Origin: an uncultured Clostridia bacterium
GTDB taxonomy: Bacteria; Bacillota; Clostridia; Monoglobales; Monoglobaceae
Length of the DNA stretch: 48,335 nucleotides
Direction of reading: 5' to 3'
Assembly (NCBI GenBank): GCA_934463175.1
Contig: CAKSIW010000011.1
Coordinates: 1-48,335 of the forward strand
Positions within the stretch are counted from its first letter, which is position 1. Each line of letters opens with the position of its first letter. The position numbers and the translations under genes were made by a program. This document shows, piece by piece, positions 40,773 to 48,335 of this stretch. A model generated the notes under the pieces. The model did no database searches. It saw nothing but the letters and a program-made list of their open reading frames with translations, and was not told the DNA's origin.

Positions 40773-41470
40773 ATATGTCAGCAGCAACCATACTTATTGT
40801 TGAAGATGAACCGGATGTTCTCGAAATTAATTCCCGAATGCTGAAACGCCGCGGATATGACGTCATCACGGCAGGTTCGGCTGAAGAGGGCAGACGGTGT
40901 CTCGCGTCCGTCACGCCCGATATGCTCATTCTTGACATAATGCTTCCCGACGGAAGCGGTTATGATATATGTGAGCTTTTTCGGCGCACAAGCGACAATC
41001 CCGTTGTGTTCCTGACAGGAAAAACCGAGATTGCCGACAAGGTGGAGGGTCTCGGACGTGGCGGCGACTATTATCTCACAAAGCCATACGGCTTTGATGA
41101 GCTCATCGCCGTCACAGAACGGCTTCTGCGCCGTCATTTTGACACAAAGGAAAGATACAGGCAGTCGGATACCTTAAAAAAAGGCTCAATCACGCTGGAG
41201 CTTTCAAAAAACAAGGCTTTTGTCGGCGGAACAGACGCAAACCTGACCGCCAAGGAATTTGCCATTCTCCTCCTCCTTGTTAAAAACGAAAACAAGATTC
41301 TTTCGCCAAAGGAATTGTATGAAACCGTTTGGGGAATGCCCTCGGCGGACGACACGCGCACAATCCGCTTTCACATCGGTAATTTAAAAAAGAAAATCAA
41401 CACGGAAAATGCCGATGACTATGACATCGTTTCGGTTTACGGAAAGGGCTATTTCTTTACGGTAAATTGA
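40769..41470 (+). CDS. OmpR-family response regulator
   Basis: This 233-residue regulator has a complete receiver domain (VEDEPD acidic pocket, phospho-acceptor Asp54 in LILDIMLPD, Thr81 in FLTGKTE, Lys103 in YLTKPYG) and a C-terminal winged helix (about 140-233; LTAKEFAILLLLVKN, TRTIRFHIGNLKKK). It is the cognate partner of the overlapping kinase gene (ATGA junction). Targets are unknown; the receiver-like gene and giant exoprotein downstream are candidates by position only. Confidence 0.94.
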   Translation: MNMSAATILIVEDEPDVLEINSRMLKRRGYDVITAGSAEEGRRCLASVTPDMLILDIMLPDGSGYDICELFRRTSDNPVVFLTGKTEIADKVEGLGRGGDYYLTKPYGFDELIAVTERLLRRHFDTKERYRQSDTLKKGSITLELSKNKAFVGGTDANLTAKEFAILLLLVKNENKILSPKELYETVWGMPSADDTRTIRFHIGNLKKKINTENADDYDIVSVYGKGYFFTVN

Positions 41471-41542
41471 ATTGCAAGTTTTCCCTAACAATTCAGATAT
41501 TTCAATTATTTCTGCTATATTTATAATAGCGGGAAAACTATC

Positions 41543-41580
41543 GCTCCGATCGGGTTTTGCCCATCGGAGCTTTTATTTTT
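41543..41580 (+). terminator. Terminator hairpin between the two-component system and the receiver-like gene
   Basis: GCTCCGAT pairs with ATCGGAGC with an inner GGG/CCC pair set, followed by TTTTATTTTT. A TATAAT box at 41522-41527 lies only 16 bases before it, so it may instead attenuate a promoter for the next genes. Confidence 0.85.
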
Positions 41581-41596
41581 CGGAGGAGGTGTTGTT

Positions 41597-41962
41597 TTGA
41601 AAATACTGGTTGTCGGACATGACGCGGAAATCACCGCTTTGACAGGAAAAATTCTTGAACGAAGCGGCTATGAGGCTTTATGCTGTTCATGCGCTGCGGA
41701 CGTGCAGGCATTAATCAGCTGCGGCGGTTTCCAGCTTATCATTGCCGAGCTTGAGGACGATGAAGCAGAGCGGATACGGTTCTGCAAGACTGTGAAGAAC
41801 GCAGTCAGACCGCCCAAGCTGCTTTTAATCGGCAGAAGCGGTGAAGAAGAAATCTCCATGCTTAATGCAGGAGCTGACGATTGGATTAAAAAGCCGTATA
41901 AAACGGAAGTGTTCCTTGCAAGAATTTCCGCTTTGCTGCGGCAATGTGAAGCAATTGTATGA
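41597..41962 (+). CDS. Degenerate stand-alone receiver domain (pseudo-receiver)
   Basis: This 121-residue protein is a single CheY-like receiver domain without an output domain. By alignment with the neighbouring regulator the catalytic set is altered: the acidic pair is Gly7-His8, the phospho-acceptor position is Glu51 (LIIAELEDD), the threonine position is Ile78, and only Lys99 (IKKPY) remains. It is therefore unlikely to be phosphorylated in the usual way and may act by constant protein contacts; a Glu in place of Asp can mimic the active form. The start is a TTG after GGAGGAGGT. It lies 19 bases before the giant exoprotein gene, almost certainly co-transcribed. Confidence 0.85.
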   Translation: MKILVVGHDAEITALTGKILERSGYEALCCSCAADVQALISCGGFQLIIAELEDDEAERIRFCKTVKNAVRPPKLLLIGRSGEEEISMLNAGADDWIKKPYKTEVFLARISALLRQCEAIV

Positions 41963-41981
41963 TAAAGAGAGGAGTTTTGGC

Positions 41982-44900
41982 ATGAAAAAGCAATTCACGG
42001 CATTTATTCTTACATTCGGCATGCTGCTGAACCAAAGCACATGCATGGTGAAGGCTGCCGAAAGCAGTAAAAACGCATACGGTCATTCAATCACATATAC
42101 ACCCGTGACACAGCTTTATACAGACGGTGAGCCTGTGAGATTTTTTGACGCAGGTGTGACCGAATGGGGAAAGCTTGACGAGAAAATATATACAAGCGAA
42201 GCAGAATCAATCAAGTGGCTTCAGAAAAACAACTATCTTCTGAACCGTTTCGGACGCAAATTCAACAGTGCAGACACGATTGGCAGCTTTAACTCAAAGG
42301 GTGAGTGGCTGACGCAGATAACAGGTCCGAGAAACGTTCGGAAATGGTATGCAAATGTCCGCTTTGACGCCCTTATTGACAAAGAAAAACGTGAAAACGG
42401 AAACATATATAATATGTATGACAAGGGCGATTTGCAGTATTTCTTCTCGCGAAAGGTTAAAACCGTTCAGACAAAGTGGGGCATTTCGGGCAAAAGCAAT
42501 GATACAGGCTTCACTTATGCACTTGATGAATCCACACAATCAAGCGGCGGAGGCTGGAAATACTACAACACACTTAAAGACGGTCCCAACCTTGGCAACT
42601 TTTCCGCATGGAAGGACGGAAAGACTCTCGACATCATCTCCTTCATCGCATACAGCGACAAAGACAACCGCGTGGATTCCTATCTTTCAGGCGCAATGCT
42701 TGTCGGCAGGGACATCAAAGGTCCGCGGATTTCCTCAGTCAGAGTGACCTCCGATATTGACGGAAAAAACGAATTGGAGAACGGAACGGTGACACTCAGC
42801 AACATAGATAAGCTCCGCGACCGCACCGTATATTTTCAGGTTGAATGGAATGAGCCTGTTATGTTCAAGGGAATCTCAGCCGCAGCACTTAAAAACCTGT
42901 CTCTGAAAATTAATACAATCGGAATCGACGGCACAAGCGGTCTGCTTGCAGAGGCACCGTTCCTGAAATTTGCGCCGTCCAAAAAAGACGGCAAGCCCGT
43001 AATGGTGTTTGAATACAGAATTGCCGATCCATATTCGGATTTTTCCTCCGCTGCGCAGGAACGCGGATATTTCTATAAATTCAGCAGCGTGAATGTGTCC
43101 GAAAGAGAAAATGATACACTTTGGAATCACATCTATGATATTTCGGGAAATAAATTTGCCTCGGACGAGAACGGTCTTCAGCCGTCAGGAAAGGTTTCCG
43201 CAATTGTATTCGGCTCGCCGAAGGTCGATTTAACCCCGTTCGGTGTCAGCAGTATCAGAATGTCAAAGACATATGACGGCTCGGCATATATCAAACCGCA
43301 GGAAGCTTTTGAAATCACGCTCAGCCTCAACAAGTCTTTTTCAAAAAACACAAAGGAAAGCGATTTGCCGAAAATCACCCTCAACGTCACGGATTCGGAG
43401 GGAAAGAACATATCCCTGACCCCCGACAGCTTTGGTTCGGACTTCATAAAATACCGCACACGCTTCTCTTCCGAAAGCAAAGCCGACAGCACGCCGGTTA
43501 AGGTCATTTCGGTTTCATCACCTGAAGGCAAGCCTAATGACAACTCGGGATACCAAATGATGAATTATGCCACGGACAGTGACGGTATGCTTGCTCCCAC
43601 AGATATTCCGTACGGTGCGGAGAGCAGAATATCGGATTATTGCATAGCTCCCGACAAACAGTATAAGCTCGATTTTGACGCACCGCGGATAAGCATATCG
43701 GCAAGCAGTGCAGGAAACGGAATCATAATGCTGACAGCTTCCGCAGACGATTCATCTTTGGAAGGCTGTGAGGCGTCCTTCACCGTTAAAGCAAACGGAA
43801 GTGCGGCAGGCGAAGGAATGAGCTTTCAGGCAGCTTCTTCCGAAAGCTATAACGGCTCGGAATGGAAAAGATGCGTTGACGGTGCGACAATCATCTCCTT
43901 CAGCGCGCCTGTCATCAGCAAAGGCAGCGAGGGCAAAGCATACGGCTTTGTCAGGTTGCCTCAGAACAGCGAATCGGATAAAATTGATATAAGCGTTGTT
44001 ATTGCGGACGAAGCCGAAAACATCGCAAGTGCATCAACGGTGTTCACAGCCCCCGACTGGGACGGATATGACACTCTTGCGCCGACTGTCCGCGCTTATG
44101 TCAGACAGGAGGAAATCACGGTCGATATATCCGACATTGATGACGAAATCACATACATGTACGGTTTTTCGGAAGATGAAAGCCGTGAACCTTCATATAT
44201 CTCTGCGGACGGAAAGAGCGGTGTTATCGCACCGCCCGAGCTGCCCGAGGGAAACATGATTCACTCAAGGGTGCTGTGGATTAAGGCTGCGGATTCACAC
44301 GGCAACGAAAGCGATGTTTTGAAGCTGCCCGTGAAATATGACAGGACATACACCGAAATCATCTGCCATGCCGACACCGAAAAGCAATACAGTTCGGGCG
44401 ATTTGCCGACGGTTGAATTTGAAGTGAAAAACGCAGCGGCTTTTTGGTATGTGTGGGCTGAAAAGCCTGCAAATGTTTCCGACACGGCGGCATATATTGC
44501 CGATAATTACCTTGAAAATATGAAAGCACGGGCTGAAGAATATTTCAACGTGTTTGACCCCGAAAAGCTTACAAAGCCAATTGCCGAGCTTAACGGCGGC
44601 ACTCCCGTTGCCGCAGTTAACCCCGCAGACGAAAGCTACGGAGAGGACATTGCCGCAAGCGAGACCTCGCGCCCGATTATGCTTATCATCGCGGCAGAAA
44701 AGGAAGACGGCGGCACGCTTGTGAAAACATTTGAGTTTGACACATTCTGCGGTGCACCTGACGCGACTATGCGCCAAACACGTTTTTCAACCAATGACAG
44801 CCGCGGAAAAAGAGTTGACTATGTGAGAGACAGCAGCGGCGGCGGCCTGATCTGGTCTGATGATGAAGTTGAACACCCGACGAACACTCCCGATTTATTC

Positions 44901-47900
44901 GGCTTTGCGCAGGCTGAAATACAGCTCATCGGAGACCCAGTAACGGGTCTTGACCGTGTTGACACAGAAAACAGCTCCGTAATTCTAAAAAGAGTTCTGT
45001 ATAATGAAGAATGCAAGCCCGAATACATTCATTCGTATGATGTGGTCAGAGAATGGAAATTCAGTGAATTGAATTTCTGCGAAACCGCGGGCGGTGCAAT
45101 GAGTGCCGTTTTGGACATTGACCCAAACAGCATTGACGCAAGGTTCTATGAAATCACAAAATCCTTTGACGAAGATTTCGGATATGAAGTTTCAGAGAAC
45201 AGAATCATACGCTATGAGCTTGAATGGAATATGGAATGCAAAGGTGGCATTGCTCCGAAAACCGAGCCGATTGCATATTTTGCATTCAACAACACACCCA
45301 AGGGCTTTATACACAGCACACATTACGGCACAGACGGTCAGATGTCACTGTATCATAACTTAACGGATTATGAACAGAAAAATATTGAAGCGGTGTTTGA
45401 CACGGACGGAAACGACGTCACCGCCGACATACCCGTATACACCGTCATGACAGCATATCCCGAAGAAAACGGTCTCAATGAATACATACGCTTTTCGGGT
45501 CCTGCCTCAAGCTTTTACAACGGCGACAATTCATACTACGGAACGCCGATAGTGAACCTGATTGACCCTGCCAACACAGCAAAGCTCAAAATTCACATTG
45601 GAACAGACCCCGAAAATCTTTCGGAGACTCTCGCATTCACGCACGAATACTATGAATTTTTGTCCGAGCCGTTCGATGTGAGCCGCTACCTTTTCGGCGA
45701 TGAAGGCGAAGTCCGCGAGGTGAAGCTATACTACAGGTTTGAGCACCCAGAAAGAGGAACATTCTCTCCCCTGTATGTCATGATAGTCCGCAGAGACAAT
45801 GCCGCTCCCGTGATTGATATTTCCGTTTCCGAAACGGAGCGGAAAACAAATGAGGTTCTGGTTAAGCTCAACTCCGTGACCGACACGCAGACGGCGTCCG
45901 ACGGCACGGTTGTTGTCGATACAAATGAAACGGATTTGCAAAGCGGTATGGATTTTATGTTTTACGCATACCGCGAAGCAGCCGAAAACGATGACCTCAG
46001 CAAAATACCAGAATATGACATCATAACAAAAGAGGTTTCCTACGATGAAGAAACTCAAACAAGCGTCTATAAGCATTATCTGAGAGTTTATCCCGATGAT
46101 GACGGAATCTATCATTTCACAAGCAACGGTCATATTGTTCCGCACGCCATTGACAATGCAGGCAATATAAACGAGGAAATTACGGTTAACGACAAAGCTG
46201 TTGAACTAACATGGGAACAGGGAGAGGATTTTTCTGCCTACTATATAAACAATGTATCAGATGTGCCGCCGCAGTTTGCAGTCAATCCGACCTTTGCGGA
46301 AGCTGACGGCAGATTTACGGTTAATGCAAAAACGGACGATACCGCAAAAAATGTGTATCTGAAATTTGACAAGGCATATTCCGAGCTGCTTTCCGACGGT
46401 GAGACAGCAACCCCTCCGAGCTTTAACATTGAAAACGTACCGGGGCTTGCAGCAGGCGGCTTTGACAGCAGCAGCGGAGAAATCAGTGCAGAAATTTATG
46501 TTAAGCACTCCTCCTCCGTTCCGCTTTCCTCCGCTGTGCTTGTGATTGAAAATGCCGACGGCGGCAAAACGGAATACTCATACGGTTTCAAGACACCGAT
46601 TTACGGCAGGAGAGCTGAGATAACAAATGCAAGGAACGCAAACGGCTATCCCGTCTACAGCCTCGGCGGAACACTTGATTTCAGCGTTCCCGTGAAGCTT
46701 GGCGGCTCTGACGGCACATATTCCTCATCTCACGGAAATATTGCCGTATACAATGAAGGAATTGCAGAAATTGAGTTCACCGATTTGTTTGGCGAGAGCA
46801 GAACGGAAAGCATTTATGCCGACATTTTCGGAGCTGCCTTCGCCCATTCGCTGACATTCTTTGCAAACGGCAGCGAAATTGAACCGCAAACCCCCGTATC
46901 GTCAGATGTGCAGGTTAAAATTGACACAAGCCGAACCGTCGGTTTGTCCGTTTCGGACGGAAAAACAGAATATATCTTCAGTGAAAACGGATTGCTGACA
47001 TATTCTCTCACAAGTGCGGAGCTTGGACAGACAAAAACGTTCTCCGTTCCGATAATCAACATTGACAAAACACCTCCAACGGCAATTGTCAGTCTCAGCA
47101 CCGAATGCGAGACCGACATTGAAACGGGTGCGCAGAAAATCTATTCCGCAGTCTATTCAATCGAGGGCTTCAGTGAGGACGGCGTGACCTTAATTCCGTC
47201 AGAGAACGGCGCAGCACCGTCAGCCGTTACCTTTGAACATGACTCGGCAGACAAAAAATATACCTTCCGTTTCCGCGATGCCGCAGGAAACGAAGGCTCA
47301 TACACCGCTGACGCGTCGGACATTGCCTTTGCACAAAGAACCGACAGCAAAATATCGGGCTGCCGTCTGACATACACCATTGCATCAGACAACGGCTTCA
47401 GCGTTCTCGGTCAGGTCAAAGCAGGCGAACAGCCGACAGACCTTGGTTCGGTTAACAGGGCTGTGTCGGTCAGAATTGAAGCACTCAACCAAAGCGGCGA
47501 GCCTGTTTCATCAGCTGTTTCAGCAAGCGGCGAGCTGCCGCACGGTGCGGCGGTATATGCCAAGGAAAAGCTTGTCATGTTTACAACGGAAAGCGCCGAG
47601 GAAAGGATTGTCAATTTAACCCTCATCGGGAACGGCAGTGAAAACTCAATCAGTGTTCCCGTTGTTCTTCCCGCAAACACTCTTGATTTAACCGCACCGT
47701 CGGGAACAGTGCTGTATGAGCCTGACGGAGACACGGTCAAGGCACATCTGATCACAAATGACACCGACCTGGCGGAGAACGGCGTGTCGGTGACGGGAAC
47801 AAAAGCCGACGGAACGGCATTTGAGCTTAAAACCGACGGAAACGGATACTACACCGAGCTTGACGTCAACGGAGCGGGAAAATTTGTTCTGACGGACAAA

Positions 47901-48335
47901 GCAGGCAATGTGGGAACGGTTGCGTTTGCGGTTATGACCATTGACAAAGAACCACCCCGGATTGTTTCCGAGGGCTGGCAGAGCGTTGTTGATGCCAAAA
48001 CGCGCGAGGCAATTGAAGAGCTTCTTGCAACCCCGACAAACAGCACAATCAAGCTGTTTATGACCTTCAACGAGCAGCTCAGAGGTGCTGAAGTCAAGGC
48101 ATTTAAAAGCACGGGCGAGACAGAAGATCTTCTCCCGTCAGATGACTTTGTGACCGCTGTGACAAGCGGCAGTACTCTCACGGTCGAGTTTCTGCAAAAC
48201 TGCCGTGCAAAGCTCACGGTGTTTGACCTCAGAGGAAATGCGCTCACACTGTGGCGTCCCGAGGACGGACCGATTACGGTTATTGACAGAACCGCACCGA
48301 AACTTGCCGAAGGTTATCCGCGCATAAGCTTTGAC
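41982..48335 (+). CDS. Giant secreted protein with Ig-like modules, partial (runs off window)
   Basis: One frame of 2118 codons runs from the ATG at 41982 (GAGGAG site upstream) to the window end without a stop. The N-terminus MKKQFTAFILTFGMLLNQST, followed by CMVKAAES, is a signal peptide with a probable cut after VKA. The remainder lacks membrane spans and is rich in beta-strand-like, Thr/Ser/Asp/Gly sequence. Several modules end in a D-x-x-G-N turn followed by an I-D-x-(T/E)-(A/P)-P linker, as in FRDAAGNEGSYTAD, IDKTPPTAIVSL, TDKAGNVGTVAF, IDKEPPRIV and IDRTAPKLAEG, which is the pattern of bacterial Ig-like folds. The first 700 residues look less regular. I recognise no enzyme domain. The role is probably adhesion or envelope structure; any anchor would lie beyond the window. 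Confidence 0.9.
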   Translation, partial: MKKQFTAFILTFGMLLNQSTCMVKAAESSKNAYGHSITYTPVTQLYTDGEPVRFFDAGVTEWGKLDEKIYTSEAESIKWLQKNNYLLNRFGRKFNSADTIGSFNSKGEWLTQITGPRNVRKWYANVRFDALIDKEKRENGNIYNMYDKGDLQYFFSRKVKTVQTKWGISGKSNDTGFTYALDESTQSSGGGWKYYNTLKDGPNLGNFSAWKDGKTLDIISFIAYSDKDNRVDSYLSGAMLVGRDIKGPRISSVRVTSDIDGKNELENGTVTLSNIDKLRDRTVYFQVEWNEPVMFKGISAAALKNLSLKINTIGIDGTSGLLAEAPFLKFAPSKKDGKPVMVFEYRIADPYSDFSSAAQERGYFYKFSSVNVSERENDTLWNHIYDISGNKFASDENGLQPSGKVSAIVFGSPKVDLTPFGVSSIRMSKTYDGSAYIKPQEAFEITLSLNKSFSKNTKESDLPKITLNVTDSEGKNISLTPDSFGSDFIKYRTRFSSESKADSTPVKVISVSSPEGKPNDNSGYQMMNYATDSDGMLAPTDIPYGAESRISDYCIAPDKQYKLDFDAPRISISASSAGNGIIMLTASADDSSLEGCEASFTVKANGSAAGEGMSFQAASSESYNGSEWKRCVDGATIISFSAPVISKGSEGKAYGFVRLPQNSESDKIDISVVIADEAENIASASTVFTAPDWDGYDTLAPTVRAYVRQEEITVDISDIDDEITYMYGFSEDESREPSYISADGKSGVIAPPELPEGNMIHSRVLWIKAADSHGNESDVLKLPVKYDRTYTEIICHADTEKQYSSGDLPTVEFEVKNAAAFWYVWAEKPANVSDTAAYIADNYLENMKARAEEYFNVFDPEKLTKPIAELNGGTPVAAVNPADESYGEDIAASETSRPIMLIIAAEKEDGGTLVKTFEFDTFCGAPDATMRQTRFSTNDSRGKRVDYVRDSSGGGLIWSDDEVEHPTNTPDLFGFAQAEIQLIGDPVTGLDRVDTENSSVILKRVLYNEECKPEYIHSYDVVREWKFSELNFCETAGGAMSAVLDIDPNSIDARFYEITKSFDEDFGYEVSENRIIRYELEWNMECKGGIAPKTEPIAYFAFNNTPKGFIHSTHYGTDGQMSLYHNLTDYEQKNIEAVFDTDGNDVTADIPVYTVMTAYPEENGLNEYIRFSGPASSFYNGDNSYYGTPIVNLIDPANTAKLKIHIGTDPENLSETLAFTHEYYEFLSEPFDVSRYLFGDEGEVREVKLYYRFEHPERGTFSPLYVMIVRRDNAAPVIDISVSETERKTNEVLVKLNSVTDTQTASDGTVVVDTNETDLQSGMDFMFYAYREAAENDDLSKIPEYDIITKEVSYDEETQTSVYKHYLRVYPDDDGIYHFTSNGHIVPHAIDNAGNINEEITVNDKAVELTWEQGEDFSAYYINNVSDVPPQFAVNPTFAEADGRFTVNAKTDDTAKNVYLKFDKAYSELLSDGETATPPSFNIENVPGLAAGGFDSSSGEISAEIYVKHSSSVPLSSAVLVIENADGGKTEYSYGFKTPIYGRRAEITNARNANGYPVYSLGGTLDFSVPVKLGGSDGTYSSSHGNIAVYNEGIAEIEFTDLFGESRTESIYADIFGAAFAHSLTFFANGSEIEPQTPVSSDVQVKIDTSRTVGLSVSDGKTEYIFSENGLLTYSLTSAELGQTKTFSVPIINIDKTPPTAIVSLSTECETDIETGAQKIYSAVYSIEGFSEDGVTLIPSENGAAPSAVTFEHDSADKKYTFRFRDAAGNEGSYTADASDIAFAQRTDSKISGCRLTYTIASDNGFSVLGQVKAGEQPTDLGSVNRAVSVRIEALNQSGEPVSSAVSASGELPHGAAVYAKEKLVMFTTESAEERIVNLTLIGNGSENSISVPVVLPANTLDLTAPSGTVLYEPDGDTVKAHLITNDTDLAENGVSVTGTKADGTAFELKTDGNGYYTELDVNGAGKFVLTDKAGNVGTVAFAVMTIDKEPPRIVSEGWQSVVDAKTREAIEELLATPTNSTIKLFMTFNEQLRGAEVKAFKSTGETEDLLPSDDFVTAVTSGSTLTVEFLQNCRAKLTVFDLRGNALTLWRPEDGPITVIDRTAPKLAEGYPRISFD

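Noticed and set aside
43178..47764. Several minus-strand open frames of 60-160 codons within the giant gene
   Set aside because: They lie in one uninterrupted plus-strand frame with a signal peptide and repeated motifs; none has a recognisable family or ribosome site.

Overview
The window reads as chromosomal DNA of an anaerobic, spore-forming member of the Clostridia (Firmicutes), most likely a gut- or rumen-type lineage. The basis is spoIIE with a Spo0A-type promoter, the cotJABC spore-coat operon, a group B [FeFe] hydrogenase beside a PAS-containing sensory [FeFe] hydrogenase, the cdaA-cdaR-glmM cluster, strong Shine-Dalgarno sites, sigma-A promoters with 17-base spacers, frequent TTG starts, and galacturonate-type uxaBA genes. 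I cannot name a genus from sequence alone. Most of the window is ordinary core genome; the accessory-looking parts are the left edge (1-1690), the tRNA debris at 38800-39105 and the right end (41.5 kb onward).

Layout. 1-1.6 kb: two GNAT acetyltransferases, a small conserved protein and a remnant resembling an EcoRI-type adenine methylase. 1.65-4.0 kb: tRNA-Ala(TGC), tRNA-Leu(CAA), tRNA-Ala(CGC), an NCS2 purine permease and tRNA-Lys(CTT). 4.1-11.4 kb (minus): recJ, relA/spoT, a metallo-beta-lactamase-fold hydrolase, a short hemZ-like radical SAM gene, gtrA-like, azlC and azlD. 11.5-17.9 kb (minus): proS, cdaA, cdaR, a COG2509-type FAD protein and glmM, joining c-di-AMP synthesis to cell-wall precursor supply. 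18.0-20.9 kb (minus): csoR-copA copper efflux, with copA fused to a copZ-like chaperone domain. 20.9-25.7 kb (minus): a thioesterase/HAD pair, cotJABC and spoIIE. 25.8-27.1 kb (plus): enolase.

27.2-33.9 kb (minus): a hydrogen/redox cluster. A thioredoxin-like ferredoxin, a sensory hydrogenase (HydS-like), a PP2C phosphatase and a catalytic group B [FeFe] hydrogenase follow a near-perfect Rex box. This suggests one operon controlled by the NADH/NAD+ ratio, with a possible H2 or redox signal passed to a phosphatase. LysR and AraC regulators lie upstream. The AraC gene diverges from uxaB-uxaA (34.0-36.7 kb), its likely target.

36.8-38.8 kb: a DUF2383-like protein, dUTPase, an AlkD glycosylase and a tautomerase. 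38.8-39.3 kb (minus): tRNA-fMet and tRNA-Leu(TAA), with a duplicated 3' half and an inverted piece of tRNA-fMet beside them. 39.4-41.5 kb (plus): a two-component system. 41.6 kb to the end: a degenerate receiver domain 19 bases upstream of a giant secreted protein (at least 2118 residues, running off the window) built from Ig-like modules.

The items most worth following up are the Rex-box HydS/PP2C/hydrogenase operon, the CopA-CopZ fusion with an internal start, the tRNA-fMet debris, and the pseudo-receiver paired with the giant surface protein.
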